Counted from the first letter of the stretch, positions 33,021 through 41,662 are shown. The stretch: DNA of 64,000 nucleotides from Actinomadura sp. NBRC 104412 (GCF_030269515.1 NZ_BSTM01000022.1:62001-126000); one strand, 5' to 3'. Notes: generated by a model from the sequence alone, not told the origin. Program-made: numbers and translations.

Positions 33021-33356
33021 CACGGGCCTCGCTCCTCGCTCAGGCGCCTAGCCGGACGCTCCTCGCCTGTGGCTCGGCCGCGCCATCGGCTTTCGCCGCA
33101 ACGCTCCGGACTCGCCTCCACGGCCTGCTGTGTTCACGCCTGCCTTCGGACGGGTCGCGGGGGCTGACCTGCCTCCATAACCGCGTTCCGATCGGCCCTG
33201 CGGGCGTGGGTCGTCTCCCAATCTCCCGGTGGCCCGGCGGGCCAGGGTGAATGTCGTTCTGTTACCGTCCGTCCGAGACGACGTGAGCCCGGTACGGCGG
33301 CGGCCCCTCGCCGTGGGACGGGCTCGGCCCCCGTTGGACGTGGAGGGACGGATTGC
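33021..33356. other. 336-bp intergenic region after rpmG
   Basis: No gene. The first half (about 33044-33156) is a diverged, inverted relative of the repeat at 39066-39671. The second half leads to the dehydratase gene: a TACCGT box at 33263-33268 may be its -10, and GGAGGGA stands before the ATG at 33357. Confidence 0.6.
33044..33156 (-). repeat. Diverged inverted copy of the 206-bp repeat
   Basis: It shares with the reverse complement of the aspC-side repeats the blocks CGCTCCTCGCC, CGCTCC(G)GACTCGCC and CCTGCCTTCGGACG, in the same order and similar spacing. Other parts are too diverged to align by eye. Confidence 0.5.
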
Positions 33357-33794
33357 ATGCCACTCAACCGTGATTTCATCGGGCGGAGCTTCCCGCCCAG
33401 CCCACCGTACGAGGTGAGCCGGGTGAAGATACGGGAGTTCGCGGAGGCGATCGGCGACTCCAACCCGATCTACCGGGACGCCGAGGCGGCCAAGGCCGCC
33501 GGTCACCCCGACGTCATCGCGCCGCCGACCTTCGCCATCGTGGTGTCCCTGGGCAACCCGGCGGTGGCCGACCCCGACCTGGGCCTGAACTACTCGATGG
33601 TGGTGCACGGCGAGCAGCGGTTCGTGTACACCCGCCCCATCCGGGCCGGGGACGTGCTGACCACCACCTCGACGATCACCGATATCAAGGCGATCGGCAA
33701 CAACGAGAAGATGGTCGTGGAAACCGAGATCACGACGGTCGAGGGCGAGCCGGTCTGCACGACCTACAACACGATCGTGGAACGGGGGGCCTGA
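33357..33794 (+). CDS. FAS1-like/MaoC N-terminal dehydratase subunit (HadA-like)
   Basis: A 145-residue hotdog protein (FAEAIGDSNPIYRD, later APPTFAIVVS and YTRPIRAGDVL). The catalytic Asp-His pair of hydratase-2 enzymes is altered (DSNPIY without His), as in the non-catalytic, substrate-holding HadA/HadC subunits. GGAGGGA precedes ATG 33357. It overlaps its catalytic partner by 1 nt. In mycobacteria the equivalent genes (next to rpmG) dehydrate 3-hydroxyacyl-ACP for fatty or mycolic acid elongation; here only the pair is present, without hadC. Confidence 0.85.
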   Translation: MPLNRDFIGRSFPPSPPYEVSRVKIREFAEAIGDSNPIYRDAEAAKAAGHPDVIAPPTFAIVVSLGNPAVADPDLGLNYSMVVHGEQRFVYTRPIRAGDVLTTTSTITDIKAIGNNEKMVVETEITTVEGEPVCTTYNTIVERGA

Positions 33795-34219
33795 TGACGG
33801 CGAAGGTGTCGTACGCCGAGGTCGAGGTGGGTACGGAGCTTCCGGCGCGGTCGTTCGCGGTCGACCGGGCGAACCTGGTGATGTACGCGGGGGCGTCCGG
33901 TGACTTCAACCCGATCCACTGGCGGGAGAGCTTCGCGAAGGCGGTGGGCCTGCCGGACGTCATCGCGCACGGGATGTACACCATGGCCCAGGGCGGCCGG
34001 TTCGTGACGGACTGGGTGGGAGACCCGGGTGCCGTGGTGGACTACGGGGTACGGTTCTCCGCGCCGGTCGTGGTGCCGGACGAGGGCGGCGCGACCTTGG
34101 AGTTCAGTGGCCGGGTGGAGGAGAAGCTGGACGACAACAAGGTCGTCGTGGCGCTGACCGCCCGGTCCGGTGAGCAGAAGGTCCTCACGCGCGCCAAGGC
34201 GGTCGTCCGGCTCGCGTGA
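33794..34219 (+). CDS. MaoC-family 3-hydroxyacyl dehydratase, catalytic subunit (HadB-like)
   Basis: A 141-residue hotdog protein with the intact hydratase-2 motif YAGASGDFNPIHW, giving the catalytic Asp37 and His42. Forms a heterodimer with the preceding subunit and dehydrates (3R)-hydroxyacyl thioesters. Start ATG 33794 shares one base with the previous stop. Confidence 0.88.
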   Translation: MTAKVSYAEVEVGTELPARSFAVDRANLVMYAGASGDFNPIHWRESFAKAVGLPDVIAHGMYTMAQGGRFVTDWVGDPGAVVDYGVRFSAPVVVPDEGGATLEFSGRVEEKLDDNKVVVALTARSGEQKVLTRAKAVVRLA

Positions 34220-34317
34220 GGACCCGCCGGACGAGACGCAGGCCCTGATCGCGTGGGCCAGGGGACGGGCCCCGTCCCGGTCCACGCGGTCGCGCGTGCG
34301 GGGGAGGGGAAGACCAG

Positions 34318-35400
34318 GTGGCGGTGTTCGCTGAAGAGGTGAACCTGGCCGGGTACACCACGCTGCGGCTGGGCGGCCCGGCGCGCCGGTTCGTGGAGGC
34401 GACGACCGAGGCCGAGCTGGTCGCGGCGGTGCGCCGGGCGGACGACGAGGGCGAGCCGGTGCTGGTGCTCGGCGGCGGCAGCAACCTGGTGGTCTCCGAC
34501 GACGGCTTCCCCGGCACGGTCGTCCGGGTCGGCACGCGCGGCGTGGACCGGTCCCCGGCCGACGGAGGGGGCGTGCGCGTACGGGTCCAGGCCGGTGAGG
34601 AGTGGGAGCCGTTCGTCGCCCGATGCGTGGAGGACGGCCTGACCGGGGTGGAGTGCCTGTCGGGCATCCCGGGCCGGGTCGGGGCCACGCCGATCCAGAA
34701 CGTGGGCGCGTACGGCCAGGACGTCAGCGAGACGATCGTCCGGGTGAGGGCGTACGACCGGCGCACCCGCAAGATCGTCGAGTTCCGCCGCGAGGAGTGC
34801 GGGTTCACCTACCGCCACAGCGCGTTCAAGGGCCACGACCGGTACGTGATCCTTGAGGTGACCTACGAGCTCCGGGAGTCCGAGGCGTCCCAGCCCATCG
34901 CGTACGCGGAACTGGCCCGCAAGCTGGACGTCGAGCCGGGCGCGACGGTGCCGCTGAAGGAGGCGCGGGAGGCGGTCCTGGAGCTGCGGCGGGGCAAGGG
35001 GATGGTGCTCGACCCGGCCGATCCCGACACCCGCAGCGCCGGCTCGTTCTTCACCAACCCGATCCTGGACGCGGAGCGGCTCGCCGAGCTGGAACGCCGC
35101 GTCGCCGAACGGCTCGGCCCGGACGCGCGGTTCCCCCGGTACGCGGAGAGCCCCGGCCCGGACGGGGAGCCGCGCACCAAGACCTCCGCGGCCTGGCTGA
35201 TCGACAAGGCGGGCTTCACCAAGGGGCACGCGCTCGGCCCGGTCAGGATCTCCGGCAAGCACACCCTCGCCCTCACCAACCCGGGCGACGGCAGCACCGC
35301 CGACCTGCTCGCGCTGGCGCGCCAGGTGCGCGACGGCGTACGGGACGCCTTCGGCGTGGAGCTGGTCAACGAGCCCGTCTTCGTCGGCGTCGAGCTCTAG
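34318..35400 (+). CDS. murB: UDP-N-acetylenolpyruvoylglucosamine reductase
   Basis: A 360-residue FAD-dependent MurB, which reduces UDP-GlcNAc-enolpyruvate to UDP-MurNAc with NADPH in the cytosol. Seen: TTLRLGGPARRF near the N-terminus, FAD loop VLGGGSNLVV, SGIPGRVGATPIQNVGAYGQ, and a catalytic serine region RSAGSFFTNP. GTG 34318 follows a GGGAGGGG run. Its stop overlaps the stop of the convergent adenosine deaminase by two bases. Confidence 0.95.
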   Translation: MAVFAEEVNLAGYTTLRLGGPARRFVEATTEAELVAAVRRADDEGEPVLVLGGGSNLVVSDDGFPGTVVRVGTRGVDRSPADGGGVRVRVQAGEEWEPFVARCVEDGLTGVECLSGIPGRVGATPIQNVGAYGQDVSETIVRVRAYDRRTRKIVEFRREECGFTYRHSAFKGHDRYVILEVTYELRESEASQPIAYAELARKLDVEPGATVPLKEAREAVLELRRGKGMVLDPADPDTRSAGSFFTNPILDAERLAELERRVAERLGPDARFPRYAESPGPDGEPRTKTSAAWLIDKAGFTKGHALGPVRISGKHTLALTNPGDGSTADLLALARQVRDGVRDAFGVELVNEPVFVGVEL

Positions 35401-36500
35401 GCCCGTTCCCAGTCGTCCACGCCCTTGAGCAGCCGGTCCCGGATCGTGTCCGGCGCGCACGAGCCCCGGATGGACTGGCGGGCCAGTTCGGCGAGTTCCG
35501 CGTCGGTGAAGGCGTGCTCGGCACGGGCCAGTTCGTACTGCCGCACCAGCCGTGACCCGAACAGCAGCGGGTCGTCGGCGCCGAGCGCGATCCGCGCCCC
35601 CGCCTCGTACAGTGCGCGCAGTGGGACGTCCGCCGCGGTGGCCGCCACGCCCAGGCCCACATTGGACGCGGGGCACACCTCCAGCGTCACGCCGCGTTCC
35701 ACGATGGTCTCCAGCAGCCGCGGGTCCTCGACGGCCCGCACCCCATGCCCCAGCCGGTCGGCCGACAGCGTCTCCAGGCATTCCCGGACGCTGGCGGGCC
35801 CGAGAAGCTCACCGCCGTGCGGAACGGCCAGCAGCCCGCCGCGCCGGGCGATGCGGAACGCGCCCTCGAAGTCGTACGCGCGGCCACGCCGCTCGTCGTT
35901 GGACAGCCCGAACCCGACCACGCCGCGCCCCGCGTACCGCACCGCGAGCCGGGCCAGCGTCTTGGCGTCCAGCGGGTGCCGCGTCCTGTTGGCCGCGATC
36001 ACGACGCCGATGCCGACGCCCGTGGCCTTCTCCGCCTCGCGCACCGCGTCCAGGACGAGCTCCACCGTCGGCGTGAGGCCGCCGAAGCGGGCCGCGTAGC
36101 CGCTGGGGTCCACCTGGATCTCCAGCCAGCCCGATCCCTCGGCCGCCTCGTCCTCGGCGGTCTCGTGGACGAGGCGCCGCAGGTCCTCGGGGGTGCGCAG
36201 GACCGACCTGGCGATGTCGTACAGGCGCTGGAACCGGAACCAGCCGCGCTCGTCGGTCGCCCGCAGCCTGGGCGGCCAGTCCTCGACCAGCGCGTCGGGG
36301 AGGTGGACGCCGTGCTCGGCGGCCAGCTCGACGAGCGTGGAGTGCCGCATGGAACCGGTGAAGTGCAGGTGCAGGTGCGCCTTGGGCAGGACGGCCAGGT
36401 CGCGTCGCAGCGTCCGCTCGGAGAGGCCCCTCATGGTGTCGTGCCCGGTGAAGGGCGCGAGCGCGTGGTCATGACGTGGTGATGCGAGACGGGCCTCCAT
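35397..36500 (-). CDS. Adenosine deaminase family protein
   Basis: A 367-residue amidohydrolase-fold protein. Zinc ligands HLHLHF near residue 42, PHGGEL (His and catalytic Glu), the HGVRA block and DDPLLFG near the C-terminus match adenosine deaminases. It hydrolyses adenosine or a related purine to the inosine form. Neither the ATG at 36500 nor the inner one at 36434 (which would trim a ~22-residue tail before the conserved region) has a clear ribosome site. Confidence 0.88.
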   Translation of the reverse strand: MEARLASPRHDHALAPFTGHDTMRGLSERTLRRDLAVLPKAHLHLHFTGSMRHSTLVELAAEHGVHLPDALVEDWPPRLRATDERGWFRFQRLYDIARSVLRTPEDLRRLVHETAEDEAAEGSGWLEIQVDPSGYAARFGGLTPTVELVLDAVREAEKATGVGIGVVIAANRTRHPLDAKTLARLAVRYAGRGVVGFGLSNDERRGRAYDFEGAFRIARRGGLLAVPHGGELLGPASVRECLETLSADRLGHGVRAVEDPRLLETIVERGVTLEVCPASNVGLGVAATAADVPLRALYEAGARIALGADDPLLFGSRLVRQYELARAEHAFTDAELAELARQSIRGSCAPDTIRDRLLKGVDDWERA

Positions 36501-36674
36501 GACCCAATGCTGCCGGACACCGCCGCCGATGGAATCCCCGGCTCACCAGGACCACCGGTCCTGACTATGCGCGATGGCACGTCGTGGCCATGCCGTCCCA
36601 CGGGTAACACCCCTCCGGCGTCCTGGGGCCACGAGAGCCGGACCGCGGCTCCGAAAAAACTTCTGGGAGGCCGT

Positions 36675-36702
36675 GCAACCCCCTACGGGACCCGCGCGTA
36701 TA
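36675..36702 (+). promoter_or_regulatory. Putative ECF-sigma promoter
   Basis: GCAACC (36675-36680), 16-bp spacer, CGTATA (36697-36702), 44 nt before the ATG of the secreted protein. An AAC-containing -35 and CGT-type -10 are typical of ECF sigma factors, and an ECF gene lies 1 kb downstream. Confidence 0.45.
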
Positions 36703-36745
36703 TGGGGGGCGCCAGAGTCCAGACGGGCAGAAGGGAACCCCCCAA

Positions 36746-37621
36746 ATGATTTCGATCAAGGCCGCCGTGATCGCCGCCTCCGCCGTCGGCGCCGTCGCCG
36801 CCGGCGGCGTCACGTGGGCCTCCGTCGCGCAGACCGATGCCGCCCCCCGCTCCGCGCACGACCGGCTCCCGGCGGCGGTGAACGACGCCCGGCAGGGCAC
36901 CCCCAAGGTCCTTCCCTCGTGCCTGCCCGCCTCGGAGCTCGCCAAGAAGGGCAAGGACGCCGTGGGCAAGGGCACCTCCGCCCTGCCCGACGCGCGCCGG
37001 CAGGTCCCCGGTACGTCCGTCCAGCCCGGTCCGGGCGAGGTGAAGGCCCCGGTGGCCAAGCCGGGCGTCCCGAACGTCGAGCTGCCCCCGTGCCCGGACG
37101 TCTCGGCGTTGCCCAAGCAGGGCGCGAGGGTGCCGTCCGCCCCCGGTGTGCCGCAGGCCCCCGAGGTTCCGCAGGTTCCGGGCGTGGGCGGGCTCAACTG
37201 TGACAAGCTGGCCCCGGCCGTCGAGGTCGGCAGCCCGCTGGAGCGCACGGTCATGCTGTCCAAGGGCCTGAAGTACGTCTCCAGCAAGACCGGTGTGCGG
37301 AAGGTGGGCGCCGCGCAGGCGTGCACCGTGACCCAGAAGTGGGTCTCCAGGGCGGCCGGTACGGCGGGCTGGGTCACCGTCGAGCGCATCAAGACCCCGG
37401 CGCGGACGGCCGAGCAGGAGGTCAGGAAGGCCGTGGGCGTGCCCGCTGGCGCCGTCCGCACCACGACCGCCAACGGCGTCGTCGTGCTCCAGGCCCCGGC
37501 CGGCCAGAGCGGCGTGCTGATGATCGACCCGGCGGGCTACGCGCTGTTCCTGAACGGCAGCCCGGTCGCGTCCACCAGCTTGCAGGACGTGGCCGCCCGG
37601 CTGGCCAAGGTCCGCGGCTAA
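36746..37621 (+). CDS. Secreted hypothetical protein, proline-rich
   Basis: A 291-residue protein with an N-terminal signal/anchor (IKAAVIAASAVGAVAAGGVTWASV). A Pro-, Val- and Lys-rich middle with short repeats (VPQAPEVPQVPGVGG) leads to a C-terminal domain with two Cys (NCDK, QACTV) that may form a disulfide. No enzyme motif. The upstream ECF-like promoter and the downstream ECF sigma gene suggest an envelope-stress or development role (inference). Confidence 0.75.
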   Translation: MISIKAAVIAASAVGAVAAGGVTWASVAQTDAAPRSAHDRLPAAVNDARQGTPKVLPSCLPASELAKKGKDAVGKGTSALPDARRQVPGTSVQPGPGEVKAPVAKPGVPNVELPPCPDVSALPKQGARVPSAPGVPQAPEVPQVPGVGGLNCDKLAPAVEVGSPLERTVMLSKGLKYVSSKTGVRKVGAAQACTVTQKWVSRAAGTAGWVTVERIKTPARTAEQEVRKAVGVPAGAVRTTTANGVVVLQAPAGQSGVLMIDPAGYALFLNGSPVASTSLQDVAARLAKVRG

Positions 37622-37701
37622 CGGGCCCGGCCTTATCCGAAGACCGTTCGGACTCCGGTTCCCGGCCTCACGGCGGAGAACGGAGATCCGGACACGTGGC
37701 G

Positions 37702-37728
37702 GGGTGGCCCCTGCGCGGGGGGCCACCC
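37702..37728 (+). terminator. Hairpin between secreted protein and sigma factor genes
   Basis: Perfect 10-bp arms GGGTGGCCCC / GGGGCCACCC, 7-nt loop. Confidence 0.55.
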
Positions 37729-37772
37729 GCCGACCGCGGTAGCCGACCAAGCTCACAGCCGGACGGAGCATA

Positions 37773-38285
37773 GTGGGGCGTCGAGACGACCAGTCGTTCG
37801 CCGATTTCGTTACGGCACGTGGCACCGCCTTGCTGCGGACCGCGTCGCTCCTGTGCGGCGCCCATCAGGACGCCGAGGACATCCTGCAGAGTGCGCTGGA
37901 GAAGGCGTACCGGCACTGGGGACGGCTGGACCCCGAATCCGATCCCGAGCCCTACGTCCGCCGGATCCTGGTCAACCTGGTGATCAGCCGGTCCAGGCGG
38001 TGGAAGGTGCTCCGGGAGATCAACATGGCCAGACCGCCGGAGAGGCCGGCGGCCACGTCGGCGACCCACACGGTGGAGCTGCGCGGCACCCTCATGGAGG
38101 AGCTGCGCAAGCTGGGTCCGCGGCAGCGGGCGGTGCTGGTCCTGCGCTTCTGGGAGGACCTCTCGGAGGCGGAGACCGCGCGGGTGCTCGGCTGCTCGGT
38201 CGGCACCGTCAAGAGCCAGGCGTCCCGGGGGCTGGCCAGGCTCCGGGAACGTCTCGACAGCAATCTGGCACCACTGGGGAGATGA
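37773..38285 (+). CDS. ECF RNA polymerase sigma factor, SigE family
   Basis: A 170-residue sigma-70 factor of the extracytoplasmic-function class. Region 2 is LLCGAHQDAEDILQSALEKAYRHW and region 4 is LSEAETARVLGCSVGTVKSQASRGLARL. The GTG at 37773 starts the frame; no strong ribosome site is seen. Region 1.1 and 3 are absent, as normal. Followed after 3 nt by a membrane protein that is the likely regulator. Confidence 0.92.
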   Translation: MGRRDDQSFADFVTARGTALLRTASLLCGAHQDAEDILQSALEKAYRHWGRLDPESDPEPYVRRILVNLVISRSRRWKVLREINMARPPERPAATSATHTVELRGTLMEELRKLGPRQRAVLVLRFWEDLSEAETARVLGCSVGTVKSQASRGLARLRERLDSNLAPLGR

Positions 38286-38288
38286 GCG

Positions 38289-39041
38289 ATGGACCTGGAG
38301 AGTGAACTGCGGAAGGCCATGGAAGAGCAGGTGGCCGAGGCTGCGGCTCCGCCCACGCTCGTCAGCGATGTGCGCCGCCGGTACCGCCGCCGCCAGACCC
38401 GCATCAGGGTGGGCGTCGGCGTGGCGGCCGCGGCCGTGGCGGTCGCCGTGGTGGCACCCGGCTACCAGTCCTTTCGCGCGGGCACGGTCGGGGCGAACGG
38501 CGACCACGACGGCAGGGGAGGGTCCCCGGCGCCGAGCACCCTGGGGCGGGCGACCCCGCCGGGCCTCCCCGAGGCGCCGGTCGCGCCCGGTCAGCCGGCG
38601 CCCGGGACGGCCCCCAGCCGCGCCCCGGGAACGGGCGAGCCCGGCCGGCCCGGCTCCAAGCCGCCCGGTGCGGCGGGCGTGGTCAGGCTCCCCAAGTGGG
38701 TGACGTTCCTGCCGTCCGGACTCGTCCCCGAGGCTCCCTGCGGCACGTCCAGCGAGGGCAGGGCCACGGTGACCACCTGCGGTTGGCGGGGATCGGACGG
38801 CTCCTCCGTGGAGATCAGGCTGGTGCGCGGCCCCGATGTGGGCTCCCCCGAGGACCTGATCAGGTCCCCGGGAGTGCCCAAGCCGACCAAGGTGCGGGGC
38901 GTCCATGCCCTGACGATCGAACATCCCGGCGAGGGCGTCCAGATCGTCTGGCTGGACCGTCCCGGCGTCGGCGTCATCGTCACCGCGGACGGCCCCGCCC
39001 GCTCCCACCTCATGCGCATAGCCGAAGGCGTCCGCCCCTAG
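38289..39041 (+). CDS. Membrane-anchored hypothetical protein, possible anti-sigma partner
   Basis: A 250-residue protein: short cytosolic N-terminus (~45 residues; ELRKAMEEQVAEAAAPPTLVSDV), one membrane helix near residues 41-62 (VGVGVAAAAVAVAVVAP), a Pro/Gly/Ala-rich linker and an extracytoplasmic domain with two Cys (PCGTS, TTCGW). Topology and position fit an anti-sigma regulator, but I see no zinc HxxxCxxC motif, so it may work differently. Co-transcribed with the sigma gene. Confidence 0.75.
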   Translation: MDLESELRKAMEEQVAEAAAPPTLVSDVRRRYRRRQTRIRVGVGVAAAAVAVAVVAPGYQSFRAGTVGANGDHDGRGGSPAPSTLGRATPPGLPEAPVAPGQPAPGTAPSRAPGTGEPGRPGSKPPGAAGVVRLPKWVTFLPSGLVPEAPCGTSSEGRATVTTCGWRGSDGSSVEIRLVRGPDVGSPEDLIRSPGVPKPTKVRGVHALTIEHPGEGVQIVWLDRPGVGVIVTADGPARSHLMRIAEGVRP

Positions 39042-39065
39042 AAGTGCCCCCAGGCGACCTCACCC

Positions 39066-39270
39066 CAGCCCCGAACGGCGCCCAAGCGTTGCGATCGCGT
39101 CCGAAGGCAGGTTCCGAGCGTGCGAGGAACCTGATCGCGTAGCGAGCCTCTAGGCGAGTCGGAGCGATGCAGCGATCGCCGCAGGCGCAACAAGCGACGA
39201 GCCGTCAAGGCGAGGAGCGCAGCTCGCGCTAGCCAATAAGCACAGCCGCACCCACCCCAGCCCGTCACCT
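39066..39270 (+). repeat. 206-bp tandem repeat, copy 1
   Basis: Begins CAGCCCCGAACGG. Contains the hairpin CAGGTTCC-N10-GGAACCTG at 39108-39133, then TAGGCGAGTCGGAGCGATGC and GCGACGAGCCGTCAAGGCGA blocks. Length 205 bp to the next copy. Confidence 0.85.
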
Positions 39271-39477
39271 CAGCCCCGAACGGTCGCTCAAGCGCTGCGA
39301 TCGCGACCGAAGGCAGGTTCCGAGCTTGCGAGGAACCTGATCGCGCAGCGAGCCCCCAGGGCGAGTCGAAGCGATGCAGCGATCGCCGCAGGCGCAACAA
39401 GCGACGAGCCGTCAAGGCGAGGAGCGCAGCTTGCGCCTGCCAATGAACACAGTCGCACCTACCTCAGCCCCCGACCC
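39271..39477 (+). repeat. 206-bp tandem repeat, copy 2
   Basis: 207 bp, about 85-90% like copy 1 by eye. The hairpin stem at 39314-39339 is identical; only the loop differs by one base. Confidence 0.85.
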
Positions 39478-39671
39478 CAGCCCCGAACGACGCCCAAGCG
39501 TTGCGATCGCGTCCGAAGGCAGGGGCGAGCGCCAGCGAGACCCTGATCGCGAAGCGAGCCTCTAGGCGAGTCGGAGCGATGCAGCGATCGCACGCGGTGC
39601 CGGAGAAGGAGGGCGCCCAGCGCCCGACGCCGCAGGCACCGCCAATAAACACAGCGCAGCTCGCGCTAGCT
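39478..39671 (+). repeat. 206-bp tandem repeat, copy 3 (diverged right half)
   Basis: The first ~115 bp match the others. The hairpin at 39520-39545 now reads CAGGGGCG...AGACCCTG: one stem pair changed from T-A to G-C on both sides. The right half is replaced by a sequence with its own 8-bp inverted pair GCGGTGCC / GGCACCGC. Ends at the aspC stop. Confidence 0.8.
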
Positions 39672-40874
39672 TCAGCTAAAGAGCTTCCCGACTCTGGAGA
39701 CGCCTTCGACCAGGTCGTCGTCGCCCAGCGCGTACGAGAGGCGGAAGTAGCCGGGGGTGCCGAACGCCTCGCCGGGGACCAGCGCGACCTCGGCCTCCTC
39801 CAGGATGAGCGAGGCCAGCTCCACCGACGTCTGCGGGCGCCTGCCGCGGATCTCCGTGCCCAGCAGGGCCTTGACCGACGGGTAGGCGTAGAAGGCGCCT
39901 TTCGGCTCGGGGCAGACAACGCCGGGGATCTCGTTCAGCATCTGGACGATCGTCCGGCGGCGCCGGTCGAAGGCGGCGCGCATCTCGGCCACGGCCGACA
40001 GGTCGCCGGTGACCGCGGCGAGCGCGGCGGCCTGCGACACGTTGGCCACGTTGGACGTGGCGTGCGACTGGAGGTTGGCCGCCGCCTTGATCACGTCCTG
40101 CGGGCCGATCATCCAGCCGACCCGCCAGCCGGTCATCGCGTAGGTCTTGGCCACCCCGTTCACGATCACGGTACGGTCGGCCAGCTCGGGCACCACGGCG
40201 GGCATCGAGTGGAACTCGGCGTCGCCGTACACCAAGTGCTCGTAGATCTCGTCGGTGAGCACCCACAGCCCGTGCCCGGCGGCCCAGCGGCCGATCTCCT
40301 CGACCTGCTCGCGGGTGTAGACGGCGCCGGTCGGGTTGGACGGGGACACGAACAGCAGCACCTTGGTGCGCTCGGTACGGGCGGCCTCAAGCTGGTCCAC
40401 GGTCACCCGGTAGCCGGTGGTCTCGTCGGCGACGACGGTCACCGGCACGCCGCCGGCCAGCTTGATCGACTCGGGGTAGGTCGTCCAGTACGGGGTGGGC
40501 ACCAGCACCTCGTCGCCCGGGTCCAGCAGGGCGGCGAACGACTGGTAGACCGCCTGCTTGCCGCCGTTGGTGATCAGGACCTGGGACGCGTCCACCGCGT
40601 AGCCGGAGTCGCGCGCCGTCTTCTCGGCGACGGCCGAGCGCAGCTCGGGGAGCCCACCGGCCGGGGTGTACTTGTGGAAACGCGGCACCCGGCACGCTTC
40701 GACCGCGGCCTCCACGATGTAGGCGGGCGTGGGGAAGTCGGGCTCGCCCGCGCCGAAGCCGATCACCGGGCGGCCCGCGGCCTTCAGCGCCTTGGCCTTG
40801 GCGTCGACGGCCAGCGTGGCGGATTCGGAGATCGCGGCGATGCGCGCGGAGACGCGAGGTCGGTCAGTGCTCAT
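39672..40874 (-). CDS. aspC: Aspartate aminotransferase (pyridoxal-phosphate, class I)
   Basis: A 400-residue aminotransferase that exchanges amino groups between aspartate and 2-oxoglutarate. Seen: KALKAAGRPVIGFGAGEPDF, the NPTG turn in SPSNPTGAVY, Lys243 in GVAKTYAMTGWRVGW as the PLP Schiff-base lysine, and the carboxylate-binding Arg in YFRLSYA. Position before tRNA-Trp/secE is conserved in actinobacteria. Its 3' end abuts the triple repeat. Confidence 0.93.
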   Translation of the reverse strand: MSTDRPRVSARIAAISESATLAVDAKAKALKAAGRPVIGFGAGEPDFPTPAYIVEAAVEACRVPRFHKYTPAGGLPELRSAVAEKTARDSGYAVDASQVLITNGGKQAVYQSFAALLDPGDEVLVPTPYWTTYPESIKLAGGVPVTVVADETTGYRVTVDQLEAARTERTKVLLFVSPSNPTGAVYTREQVEEIGRWAAGHGLWVLTDEIYEHLVYGDAEFHSMPAVVPELADRTVIVNGVAKTYAMTGWRVGWMIGPQDVIKAAANLQSHATSNVANVSQAAALAAVTGDLSAVAEMRAAFDRRRRTIVQMLNEIPGVVCPEPKGAFYAYPSVKALLGTEIRGRRPQTSVELASLILEEAEVALVPGEAFGTPGYFRLSYALGDDDLVEGVSRVGKLFS

Positions 40875-40930
40875 GCCCCTATCGTTACAGACGCCAAGTG
40901 ATGACTTCAGCGCTATCGGGGCCGTCTGGT

Positions 40931-40960
40931 TCGACGCGGGACCCGTCCGCGACGTAGACT
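40931..40960 (+). promoter_or_regulatory. Possible tRNA-Trp/secE promoter
   Basis: TCGACG (40931-40936), 18-bp spacer, TAGACT (40955-40960), about 97 nt before the tRNA. Only the -10 is convincing. Confidence 0.35.
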
Positions 40961-41056
40961 CACCGTCCTAGTGGCGCGGATCCGTCATACGGGCATGTCC
41001 GCGAAGTGCCGTTCAGGTGCTCCGTGGAGGGCCGTAAGCTGGTCGTGTCGCGATGA

Positions 41057-41129
41057 AGGGCAGTGGCTCAATTGGTAGAGCTCCGGTCTCCAAAACCGGC
41101 GGTTGGGGGTTCGAGTCCCTCCTGCCCTG
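41057..41129 (+). tRNA. tRNA-Trp(CCA)
   Basis: 73 nt. Acceptor AGGGCAG/CTGCCCT, anticodon stem CCGGT/ACCGG with loop CTCCAAA (anticodon CCA), T-loop TTCGAGT. Discriminator G. Located directly before secE, as in most actinobacteria. Confidence 0.96.
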
Positions 41130-41282
41130 CGAGGTGCGGTGCGCACCCCGTACCGGTCCGCACGCGTCGGTGTGGAGATTCACGCGCCGTCACGACCGGC
41201 GCCGGTGCGGGACCGCGCGACGACCGTCCGCGCGACCGGCACAGGGCGGTTGACCACGACCGATGAGGTGAACGGCGGCACA

Positions 41283-41531
41283 ATGGCGACTGAGACGCGC
41301 GGCGAGGCCGCGGCCAAGGACGAAGGCAAGGGGAGGCCAGCGCGCAAGCGCACCACTCCGGCCCTCTTCGTGCGCCAGGTGATCGCGGAGCTTCGCAAGG
41401 TCATCTGGCCCACCCGTCGTGAGCTCATCACCTACACCACGGTCTCGCTGGTGTTCGTGTTGATCATGGTGGCGATCGTCTCGGGGCTGGACTGGCTCCT
41501 GCAGCGGGGCGTGTTCTGGGCCTTCGGCTGA
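41283..41531 (+). CDS. secE: Preprotein translocase subunit SecE
   Basis: An 82-residue protein: ~35 charged residues, then the conserved VIAELRKVIWPTRRELITYT and one membrane helix (VSLVFVLIMVAIVSGLDWLL). It clamps SecY in the plasma membrane. ATG 41283 with GAGGTG 12 nt upstream. Confidence 0.95.
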   Translation: MATETRGEAAAKDEGKGRPARKRTTPALFVRQVIAELRKVIWPTRRELITYTTVSLVFVLIMVAIVSGLDWLLQRGVFWAFG

Positions 41532-41594
41532 GCCTCCGCTCCGACGGTGACCGGCCACCGCGACCCGGCCACCGCGAGCGACCATAGCGACCAC

Positions 41595-41622
41595 CCCGCC
41601 AGGCGGCCCGCCACCTGGCGGG
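41595..41622 (+). terminator. Hairpin in the secE-nusG gap
   Basis: Perfect 9-bp arms CCCGCCAGG / CCTGGCGGG, 10-nt loop. It may attenuate read-through into nusG. Confidence 0.5.
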
Positions 41623-41662
41623 TTACAGACTTTCACAGATCCGTTCGAGAGAAAGAGTCACC

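Larger units (their letters stand above)
39042..39671. other. 630-bp intergenic region filled by a triple repeat
   Basis: Between convergent genes. Apart from ~24 bp at the left, the whole stretch is three consecutive repeat units. Frames through it are shadows and change between the copies. Confidence 0.8.

Noticed and set aside
36501..36674. A gene in the gap upstream of the secreted protein
   Set aside because: Frames are short, lack ribosome sites and show no codon bias.
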